Source of the DNA: Betaproteobacteria bacterium
GTDB taxonomy: Bacteria > Pseudomonadota > Gammaproteobacteria > Burkholderiales > Burkholderiaceae_C
DNA: 64,000 bases
Direction: 5' to 3'
Assembly (NCBI GenBank): GCA_009921265.1
Contig: RFYV01000005.1
Coordinates: 1 to 64,000, forward strand
Within the stretch, counting starts at the first letter, position 1. Each line of letters starts with the position of its first letter. The translations under genes were made by a program, and so were the position numbers. Below are positions 19,510 to 26,343 of this stretch, in pieces. Below the pieces are notes generated by a model. The model ran no database searches. It saw only the letters and a list, made by a program, of their open reading frames with translations, and was not told the DNA's origin.

Positions 19510-20367
19510 ATGACTGATTTTAAAAAACGCTTACAAGAAAAACGCGCAGTGCTTGCGCCTGGTGTGTACGATTCTCTCAGTGGTTTGATTGCAGAGCAAT
19601 CGGGTTTTGAGGCTTTATATTTATCCGGTGCTTCTATTGCATACACAAAGTTGGGTCGATCAGATATTGGTTTGGTAACGGCATCAGAAGTTGCGCAAAC
19701 ACTGGCGGCTTTGGCTGAACGCGTTCAGTTACCCATCATTGTGGATGCAGATACAGGTTTTGGAAACGCACTCAACACGCGGCGCACTGTATTTGAGTTT
19801 GAGCGTTGTGGTGCAAGCATGATTCAACTAGAAGATCAAACATTTCCCAAACGATGCGGGCATTTGCAAGGCAAAGGCGTGATACCTGCCAAGGAGATGC
19901 AAGGCAAATTGCGTGCAGCCTTGGACGCGCGGCGATCGAGCAATACCTTGATATTGGCTCGAACCGATGCCGTTGCTGTAGAAGGTTTGGACGCTGCATT
20001 GGATCGTGCAGAGCAGTATTTGGAGTGTGGCGTTGATGCATTGTTTATAGAAGCCTTACGAACGGTACAAGACATGGAGACTGCATGCAAACGTTTTGCG
20101 CATCGCATTCCATTGCTGGCCAATATGGTGGAGGGTGGTCAAACACCCATTCAAAGCGCAATCGAATTAGAAAAAATTGGTTTTAGGATTGTGATTTTTC
20201 CAGGTGGAACCGTGCGTGCAATTGCGCGTACATTGCAAAGCTATTACGGCAGTTTGCATCAACATCAAACCACACAACCGTGGCGCGATCGCATGTTAGA
20301 TTTTGATGGCCTCAATGCAGTGATAGGAACGCCTGAGTTGTTGCAGTTGGGTAAAAAATACGATTAA
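19510..20367 (+). CDS. Isocitrate lyase/PEP mutase-family C-C lyase
   Basis: The 285-residue TIM-barrel protein has the metal motif VDADTGFGN near 78-86 and the flexible catalytic loop FPKRCGHLQGKG near 114-125. The K-R-C-G-H loop cysteine marks a lyase (2-methylisocitrate lyase, dimethylmalate lyase) rather than a phosphonomutase; oxaloacetate decarboxylase is another relative. It would split a substituted malate into pyruvate or glyoxylate and a short acid. It lies 3 bases after the flavoprotein gene and 4 bases before the deacetylase-fold gene. Together with the hydratase at 12000-13789 it resembles the end of the anaerobic nicotinate pathway. Confidence 0.85.
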   Translation: MTDFKKRLQEKRAVLAPGVYDSLSGLIAEQSGFEALYLSGASIAYTKLGRSDIGLVTASEVAQTLAALAERVQLPIIVDADTGFGNALNTRRTVFEFERCGASMIQLEDQTFPKRCGHLQGKGVIPAKEMQGKLRAALDARRSSNTLILARTDAVAVEGLDAALDRAEQYLECGVDALFIEALRTVQDMETACKRFAHRIPLLANMVEGGQTPIQSAIELEKIGFRIVIFPGGTVRAIARTLQSYYGSLHQHQTTQPWRDRMLDFDGLNAVIGTPELLQLGKKYD

Positions 20368-20371
20368 TCCC

Positions 20372-21256
20372 ATGTCGACCGCACAATCAACCGATCACAC
20401 CATGCAACGCATCAGTTATAGCGCTGCCCCCGATCGGACCGCTTTAAAGTGGCCTCATCAAGCCAAGATAGCGCTATGGGTTGCGCCCAATATCGAACAC
20501 TACGAATACGCACCCGAAAAAATTCGTGTCCGCGATCCATGGCCACGCATTCCCCATCCTGACATTCTCAATTACGGTGTTCGCGATTACGGGAATCGTG
20601 TGGGCGTGTGGCGTTTGATGGAAGTTTTCGATCGTTTCAAAATTCCATGCACGGTTTCATTGTCAATGTCAGTTTTAGAAATGTATCCCGATATTGCAAA
20701 CGCCATGATGCAGCGAGAATATGAATTCATGTCCCACGGCTTGTACAACACCCGATATCACTGGGGGTTGTCGGCCGAAGAAGAAATGCATTCCATTGAA
20801 GAATGTCAAGCGATACACCAACGCATCACTGGGAAAAAGTTTCGGGGATGGTTTTCACCTGCGGCATCCAACACACTCAACACACCTGACTTGGTTGCAA
20901 AGGCAGGCATTGATTATTTGTGCGATCTGTATCACGACGACCAACCAACGTCCATCCATGTCAAAGAGGGTCGACTCATTTCATTGCCTTATTCGATGGA
21001 AATCAATGACAGTATTGCATGGCGCAGAGGTATGGAGGCAGAGCAATTTAAACAAAGCATTTGCGATGAGTTTGATACTTTGTACGCTGAAGGCGGTAAA
21101 GTGATGAATATTGCAGTGCATCCCTTTATCATGGGACAACCCCATCGCATCGAACAATTGGCGCAAGCCTTTGAATATATCTTTTCACACGACGGCGTTT
21201 GGTGCGCCACAGGCAGTGAAATCGTTGATTGCTATCTTCAACAGGTGAGTGTATGA
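20372..21256 (+). CDS. Polysaccharide deacetylase-fold hydrolase (PuuE allantoinase / cyclic imide hydrolase type)
   Basis: The 294-residue protein belongs to the branch of the CE4 fold that acts on cyclic amides rather than sugars. The first motif is WVAPNIEHYEY instead of the sugar-deacetylase TFDD, followed by EFMSHGLYNTRYHWG, RGWFSPA and a late AVHPFIMGQPHR histidine motif. PuuE allantoinase and, to my knowledge, the Pseudomonas putida cyclic imide hydrolase belong to this branch. There is no secretion signal, which also speaks against a sugar substrate. It is 4 bases after the lyase gene and overlaps the next gene by ATGA. Confidence 0.8.
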   Translation: MSTAQSTDHTMQRISYSAAPDRTALKWPHQAKIALWVAPNIEHYEYAPEKIRVRDPWPRIPHPDILNYGVRDYGNRVGVWRLMEVFDRFKIPCTVSLSMSVLEMYPDIANAMMQREYEFMSHGLYNTRYHWGLSAEEEMHSIEECQAIHQRITGKKFRGWFSPAASNTLNTPDLVAKAGIDYLCDLYHDDQPTSIHVKEGRLISLPYSMEINDSIAWRRGMEAEQFKQSICDEFDTLYAEGGKVMNIAVHPFIMGQPHRIEQLAQAFEYIFSHDGVWCATGSEIVDCYLQQVSV

Positions 21257-22029
21257 AAAAAATATTGGTCATTGTGCCATTTGCGATGTCACATGAAAAT
21301 TTAAATTTAAGAAAACAGCAATTGGCAGGCCTTCACATCGATGCTTCGGTGCAATTTGACTATCGACCTGTAGCAGCCGGACCTGTTAATTATTCAAGTC
21401 ATCATGACTTTGCATTGGCTGATATTTCTATTTTGCAAGCGGGGCATACTGCGCAACAAGAAGGCTATGACGCTGTTTGCATCGATACCATGAGCGATTC
21501 GGGTGTGGCGGCGCTGCGCAGTGTCTTGTCCATTCCCGTTGTGGGTCCGGGCAAATTATCAATGCTCACCGCAATGACCTTGGGCGATAAATTTTCTATC
21601 GTGACCATGGCCAGTCGCTGGAAGCCTTTGTATAAAAAAGCATTGGATGAATTGGATATGCATCGACATTGCGCTTCTGTGCGCGCGATCGAAGTGCTGC
21701 CCGACAACCAATCCTTATTGAATGGAAAAGAAGAAGATGTATTTCCTTTGCTCGAGCAAGCTGCAATTGATTGCATTGAAAAAGATGGTGCGCAGGTCTT
21801 GATATTGGGTTCGACCACGATGCATCAAGCGCATGCTTACCTATCCCAAAAACTAAAGGTTCCCATCATCAATCCTGGGCCTTTGAGTTATCAATGGGCA
21901 ATGGGTATGTTGGGCTTGAATTTGAGTCACAGCGTATTAGCCTATCCGCGGCCCATACACCATCGGCTTGAGATGCTAGACGCCATGATCCAAAGTGGTC
22001 AACAATTCTTTCAACACAAAAAATCATGA
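21253..22029 (+). CDS. Asp/Glu/hydantoin racemase-fold protein lacking both catalytic cysteines
   Basis: From ATG 21253 (ATGA overlap) the protein has 258 residues with the two-domain fold of the Asp/Glu/hydantoin racemase superfamily. The first catalytic position lies in YDAVCIDTMSDSG, where Thr79 aligns with the usual Cys; the second lies in VLILGSTTM, where Ser187 replaces the usual Cys. Cys76 is near but three residues off. Two-base racemisation is therefore unlikely. Arylmalonate decarboxylase and maleate isomerase are relatives with other chemistries. It may be an isomerase, decarboxylase or binding protein specific to this pathway. Confidence 0.75.
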   Translation: MKKILVIVPFAMSHENLNLRKQQLAGLHIDASVQFDYRPVAAGPVNYSSHHDFALADISILQAGHTAQQEGYDAVCIDTMSDSGVAALRSVLSIPVVGPGKLSMLTAMTLGDKFSIVTMASRWKPLYKKALDELDMHRHCASVRAIEVLPDNQSLLNGKEEDVFPLLEQAAIDCIEKDGAQVLILGSTTMHQAHAYLSQKLKVPIINPGPLSYQWAMGMLGLNLSHSVLAYPRPIHHRLEMLDAMIQSGQQFFQHKKS

Positions 22030-22406
22030 CACATTCAAATCCGCTTATTGCCGAGAGCGAAGCTTACTTTGATGCAGTTGACCGCATGCATTTAGATGAC
22101 GTGCTGTCTTTTTTTAATGCGGACGCAGTTTTTACAATTGCCACTCATCAGCAAATTTACGCAGGGCGCAATGATCAGATCAAAAACATGTTTGAGCGCT
22201 TGTTTGCTAGGTATGCAAAAGTTTGGCATGGTGATTTTAGGCATGTTACGTCAGAGTCGAATCAAATTGCGAGTCAGTTTACGGTTAAAAATACCGCATT
22301 CGATGGCTCTGTCAGCTTTAAAAAAAATTGCAATTTTTTCTATTTAAAAAACGGAAAGTTTTCTGAAGTATTTGTGTATATGGCAGGAGAAAATTCTCTT
22401 AAATAA
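22026..22406 (+). CDS. NTF2-like (SnoaL-type) small protein
   Basis: The 126-residue protein has the cone-shaped NTF2-like pattern: an N-terminal helix pair (ESEAYFDAVDRMHLDDVLSF), FNADAVFTIATHQQIYAGR, then a C-terminal antiparallel sheet ending FVYMAGENS. Members are small isomerases, cyclases or dehydratases without a shared catalytic residue. It is the last gene of the ten-gene run and overlaps the preceding gene by ATGA. Its role may be a spontaneous-step helper or lactone/enol handling; this is inference. Base composition becomes AT-rich toward its end. Confidence 0.65.
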   Translation: MTHSNPLIAESEAYFDAVDRMHLDDVLSFFNADAVFTIATHQQIYAGRNDQIKNMFERLFARYAKVWHGDFRHVTSESNQIASQFTVKNTAFDGSVSFKKNCNFFYLKNGKFSEVFVYMAGENSLK

Positions 22407-22983
22407 ATGAACTTTTTTAACTCAATCGTCACTAAGAGATTATTTTAAATATTTTTTTAGAAAGTTGAAAATGACAAAAAGCATTATTGCAAATACATTA
22501 AATATTAAAAATCGATATGACTTATATAACATTGTTCATAATAACCTTACAGCATGAAAAATTTGATGCAAATATTTAGCAGGCGACTTTGAAATTTAAA
22601 ATCTACACCTCAATTTATAGAAGATATAAAACGTGAAATTTTGTCTCAAAAAATATCTGACAAGTATGAAAAACTGAATCCTGTCATTGTTCAAGATGCT
22701 TTAGATATGAATGTTAATCTCAATACTAATTTCAACCAGATTAAACATGAGATAGCTCAGTTGTAGAGGTCGTATGAGTCGCGACCGAGCAACTTCAATT
22801 TCGACGGAAAATGATTCGTGTCAATAAAAATTTTTCGATTGGAGTCATTGAGTTTCTAAGGAATGGTTATTTAAATTACCACAAAGCAGTCGCCGGAAAT
22901 GATCCGCAAATTTTCAAGTCAAATACTGGAAAAAATATATTCTGAATGAAATTGATTTGATAGGACTTTGACGCTTGCAAGAA
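22407..22983. other. AT-rich intergenic scar without intact genes
   Basis: This stretch of about 580 bases is clearly richer in A and T than its surroundings and has no long open frame on either strand. It holds a stop-interrupted small frame (22554-22766), a 17-base segment resembling a tRNA D-arm (22752-22768) and a 44-codon open frame (22811-22945, starting MIRVNKNF) without a good ribosome-binding site. No inverted repeats typical of insertion sequences were found. It looks like the decayed remains of foreign or lost genes between the catabolic operon and the convergent VWA gene. Confidence 0.55.
22554..22766 (+). pseudogene. Remnant of a small gene, interrupted by a stop
   Basis: ATG 22554 opens a frame that is cut by TGA at 22590 and then continues for 57 more codons to TAG 22764. 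The second part (TPQFIEDIKREILSQK and LNPVIVQDALDMNVNLN) has the charged, helical look of a real protein. No family was recognised and no ribosome-binding site is clear. It could also be chance in AT-rich DNA. Confidence 0.25.
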
Positions 22984-24168
22984 TCACTTCGACAACATTC
23001 GCATCGCATCCTCTAAGCCTTTAAGCGTCAGGGGATACATCCGACTGCTCGTGAGTTGTTGAATAATACTGATGCTTTGTCTATATTGCCAAACGCCAGG
23101 TGGTTCTGGATTGATCCATGCAAATTTCGGATAGGCGTGAGTGAGTCGTTGAATCCACTCTGCGCCTGCCTCCTCGTTGTTGTATTCAACGCTGCCACCA
23201 GGTTGCAAAATTTCATAGGGACTCATCGTTGCGTCGCCCACAAAAATCAATTTGTGATCTTTGTTGTATTTGCGGATGATATCCCAAGTGGGAAATTTTT
23301 CTGCATAACGCCGTTTGTTATTTTTCCACAAAAAATCATAAACGCAATTGTGAAAATAATAAAACTCTAAATGTTTAAATTCTGTTTTAACTGCAGAAAA
23401 CAATTCTTCCACGCGTTGCACATGCTCGTCCATGGTGCCACCTACATCCATTAGCAACAAGACCTTCACATTATTGTGCCGCTCTGGAATCATCTTGATG
23501 TCTAAGTAACCAGCATTGGCTGCCGTGCTTCGAATGGTGTCGTCTAAATCAAGTTCCTCGGCCGCGCCTTCTCTTGCAAAGCGACGCAATCTGCGCAGAG
23601 CCACTTTGATGTTACGAGTGCCCAGCTCAACGTTGTCGTCGTAATCTTGGTAGCTGCGCTTTTCCCAAACCTTGACCGCACTTTTATTCCCGCCTTTGCC
23701 GCCAATGCGAATGCCTTGGGGGTTGTATCCGCCATTACCAAAGGCCGATGTGCCGCCCGTGCCAATCCATTTGTTTCCACCTTCATGCTTTTCTTTTTGT
23801 TCTTCGAGTCGTTTTTTTAATGTCTCCATCAACTCGTCCCAACCCATTTTTTCAATCGCTGTCTTTTGCTCAGGCGAGAGTTCATTTTCTAACGTTTTTT
23901 TGAGCCAATCAAGCGGCACATCATTGGTGAAATCGGTGAGCATTTCAACGCCTTTAAAGTAAGCGCCAAACGCACGATCAAATTTGTCAAAGTGTTTTTC
24001 ATCTTTGACCAATGTGATGCGACTCAAATAATAAAAATCATCGATGCTGCAGGCTTGACTCTCTGGCCCCACCACATTTTTTTGCATTGCTTCGAGCAAT
24101 GTCAAAAATTCCTTAACTGAAACAGGCAATTTAGAGACACGCAAGGTGTAAAAAAAATCGATGAGCAT
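22984..24168 (-). CDS. VWA domain protein, CoxE-like
   Basis: The 394-residue protein pairs with the MoxR ATPase gene 22 bases upstream, a standard MoxR-VWA chaperone pair. The N-terminal half is helical (residues 1-130), followed by a glycine-rich linker (about 135-165) and a C-terminal von Willebrand A domain. The metal site reads DVGGT (Asp241, Gly243, Thr245) instead of the canonical DxSxS, so metal binding may be weak or altered. Such pairs help metal-centre insertion or remodel protein complexes; no target gene is adjacent, so the client is unknown. Confidence 0.87.
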   Translation of the reverse strand: MLIDFFYTLRVSKLPVSVKEFLTLLEAMQKNVVGPESQACSIDDFYYLSRITLVKDEKHFDKFDRAFGAYFKGVEMLTDFTNDVPLDWLKKTLENELSPEQKTAIEKMGWDELMETLKKRLEEQKEKHEGGNKWIGTGGTSAFGNGGYNPQGIRIGGKGGNKSAVKVWEKRSYQDYDDNVELGTRNIKVALRRLRRFAREGAAEELDLDDTIRSTAANAGYLDIKMIPERHNNVKVLLLMDVGGTMDEHVQRVEELFSAVKTEFKHLEFYYFHNCVYDFLWKNNKRRYAEKFPTWDIIRKYNKDHKLIFVGDATMSPYEILQPGGSVEYNNEEAGAEWIQRLTHAYPKFAWINPEPPGVWQYRQSISIIQQLTSSRMYPLTLKGLEDAMRMLSK

Positions 24169-24190
24169 GTGTCGTCGCGCCTTTCTCGTC

Positions 24191-25045
24191 TTAACGGTTT
24201 CGGCTTTGCATAAAAACTAACTTTTCAAACAGCGCCACGTCTTGTTCATTTTTGAGCAAGGCTCCCACCAATGGAGGTATGGCCACTTTGTCGTCTTGCG
24301 TTTGCAAAATAGATAGCGGAATATCTTCTGCAACTAATAATTTAAGCCAATCCAAAAGTTCAGAGGTCGATGGTTTTTTCTTGAGGCCTGGCAAATTGCG
24401 CACATCATAAAAAGTTTTTAGAGCGGCCGCTAGTAAATCTTTTTTGAGACTGGGGAAATGCACGTCGATGATTTGACGCATGGTGTCGGCATCTGGAAAT
24501 TTGATGTAATGAAAAAAGCATCTTCTTAAAAAAGCATCTGGCAATTCTTTTTCATTGTTTGATGTAATAAACACCAAAGGCCTGGTTTGCGCTTTGATTA
24601 ATTCGCGTGTTTCATAGCAATAAAACTCCATGCGATCGAGTTCGCGTAATAAATCGTTGGGAAATTCGATATCAGCCTTGTCAACCTCATCAATAAGCAA
24701 TGCGACAGGCTCTTGGGCCGTGAAGGCTTGCCACAAAACACCCTTGACAATGTAGTTATGGATATTTTTTACCTTGTCGCCACCGTCAATATCGGCCATT
24801 TGACTGTCGCGCAATCGACTCACCGCATCGTATTCATACAGACCTTGTTGGGCCTTGGTGGTTGATTTGACGTGCCATTGGAGCAACGGCATGCCCAGTG
24901 CTTGGGCTACTTCTTCGGCCAGCATGGTCTTGCCAGTTCCGGGTTCGCCCTTGACCAAAAGCGGTCTTTTGAGGGTTATGGCTGCGTTCACCGCGAGCAT
25001 TAAGTCTTGGGTGGCGACGTATTGGTTGGATCCTTCAAAACGCAT
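24191..25045 (-). CDS. MoxR-family AAA+ ATPase
   Basis: From ATG 25045 the protein has 284 residues; the frame is open six codons further to 25063, and MRFEGSNQYV is the usual family start. It has Walker A GEPGTGKT at 33-40, Walker B LLIDEVDKAD, sensor 1 in FITSNNEKELPDAFLRRC with the arginine finger pair, and a C-terminal lid. MoxR ATPases act as chaperones with a VWA partner, here encoded directly downstream. The start faces the cytochrome c gene at 25155 across a divergent promoter region. Confidence 0.92.
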   Translation of the reverse strand: MRFEGSNQYVATQDLMLAVNAAITLKRPLLVKGEPGTGKTMLAEEVAQALGMPLLQWHVKSTTKAQQGLYEYDAVSRLRDSQMADIDGGDKVKNIHNYIVKGVLWQAFTAQEPVALLIDEVDKADIEFPNDLLRELDRMEFYCYETRELIKAQTRPLVFITSNNEKELPDAFLRRCFFHYIKFPDADTMRQIIDVHFPSLKKDLLAAALKTFYDVRNLPGLKKKPSTSELLDWLKLLVAEDIPLSILQTQDDKVAIPPLVGALLKNEQDVALFEKLVFMQSRNR

Positions 25046-25154
25046 GGTGATTACCGATCTCAAATTCTTCGTGGAACTTACAAAATGTGCCTTTGGGGCT
25101 CTATATAATACTCAGTTGATTTCTCAATGAACATTCACCAATTGTCTGTCCAAA

Positions 25155-25817
25155 ATGACCAAGCTGCTGTCCACCATTTTCACACTAGTTGTCGCCTCTG
25201 CGACCCCATTTGCTTTTGCGCAAGACGCCAAAGGTGACCCCAATGCTGGCGAAAAGAAAGTCGCCATGTGCATTGGTTGTCATGGCATCAAGGGCTATCA
25301 AGCCAGTTTCCCTGAGGTCTACAAAGTTCCCATGATCTCGGGTCAAGGCGCCAAATATATCGCTAATTCCCTCACAGCTTACAGAGCAGGCGAGCGCAAG
25401 CATCCCACCATGAAGGGCATTGCCACATCACTTACAGATCAAGATGTTGCTGATATTTCCACTTATTACGAAGCTCACGGCAAAACCGTGGGTGCAAGTC
25501 TTCCCGAAAAAGCATCTGACCCAACGGACAAAGTTGCCGAACTTCTCACCAAAGGTGCCTGTGTTTCTTGCCATGGCAACAACTTCAGCAAGCCCATCGA
25601 TCCTTCTTATCCAAAAATTGCGGGTCAACACTCTGATTATTTATTTGTTGCTCTTAAGTCATACAAAACTGAAGGCGTTTCTACATGGGGCCGTACCAAT
25701 GGCGTTATGGGTGGAGTCGCCAAGCAGTTCACCAATTCAGAACTCAAAGAATTAGCCAAATACGTCAGTGCACAAACGGGGGAACTCAAAACCGTTCCTC
25801 AGTCAAAATTTCGCTGA
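25155..25817 (+). CDS. Dihaem c-type cytochrome (cytochrome c4-like)
   Basis: The 220-residue protein has a signal peptide ending near AFAQ (23) and two class I cytochrome c domains, each with one haem site: CIGCH at 39-43 and CVSCH at 136-140. Candidate distal methionines follow in HPTMKGIA and NGVMGGV. This two-domain layout is that of cytochrome c4, a periplasmic electron carrier to terminal oxidases such as the one encoded at 36.4-41 kb. It is monocistronic and ends in a strong terminator. Confidence 0.88.
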   Translation: MTKLLSTIFTLVVASATPFAFAQDAKGDPNAGEKKVAMCIGCHGIKGYQASFPEVYKVPMISGQGAKYIANSLTAYRAGERKHPTMKGIATSLTDQDVADISTYYEAHGKTVGASLPEKASDPTDKVAELLTKGACVSCHGNNFSKPIDPSYPKIAGQHSDYLFVALKSYKTEGVSTWGRTNGVMGGVAKQFTNSELKELAKYVSAQTGELKTVPQSKFR

Positions 25818-25837
25818 TCTATAAAGCGTACTTCTAC

Positions 25838-25865
25838 AAAACCCCACCTAAAGGCGGGTTTTTTT
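25838..25865 (+). terminator. Rho-independent terminator of the cytochrome gene
   Basis: An imperfect GC-rich stem (CCCACC at 25843-25848, TAAA loop, GGCGGG at 25853-25858; one A-C mismatch) is followed by a run of seven T from 25859. It lies 26 bases after the stop codon and just before the end of the convergent DUF1841 gene. Confidence 0.8.
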
Positions 25866-25867
25866 CG

Positions 25868-26302
25868 TTAGTCTCGTGTGGCGCGCCTTTGAATGGCTTC
25901 TATGTATGCATTGCCATCGAGTGCTCTGCCACTGCGCTGACTTTCCCAAATCATAGTTCCTAGGCATTCCATGGTTTCGTGATGCGCATCGTGCAAGGAA
26001 TTGAGCTTTGCACTGAGCAATTCAATTGCATGCCGAACGCCTCTGGGTTGATCAATCGAACATTGCTCGCTGATGGATAAATGCATCGATAAATGTAAAA
26101 AAGGATTGGTTTTCCCGTTCACTACTTCATACATTTTTGTTAAGGCTTGATCGACATGCGCAAAATCGGTATGGTATTCGGGGTGTTCGGCGATCCATTG
26201 ACCCGCTAGTGTCTCTAGTGCGTCTAGAGGTTGACCTAGTTGTTGCTTGCTGTAGACAGCGCAAAAAAAGCGCCGAACGTCTTCTTGTGATGGAGTAAAC
26301 AT
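25868..26302 (-). CDS. DUF1841 family protein
   Basis: The 144-residue protein matches the betaproteobacterial DUF1841 family, starting MFTPSQEDVRRFF and containing the core NPFLHLSMHLSISEQ near 66-80 and a C-terminal AYIEAIQRR. It is mostly helical with no signal peptide. The function is unknown. It is divergent from the thiolase gene, the two start codons being about 40 bases apart. Confidence 0.85.
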   Translation of the reverse strand: MFTPSQEDVRRFFCAVYSKQQLGQPLDALETLAGQWIAEHPEYHTDFAHVDQALTKMYEVVNGKTNPFLHLSMHLSISEQCSIDQPRGVRHAIELLSAKLNSLHDAHHETMECLGTMIWESQRSGRALDGNAYIEAIQRRATRD

Positions 26303-26343
26303 ATCTGAATGATAATGTGAACAAAATTCAAAGAGGTACCCTC

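Noticed and set aside
22811-22945. 44-codon open frame (MIRVNKNF...) in the scar
   Set aside because: No ribosome-binding site and no recognisable family; that length is expected by chance in such AT-rich DNA, so it is only mentioned in the scar entry.
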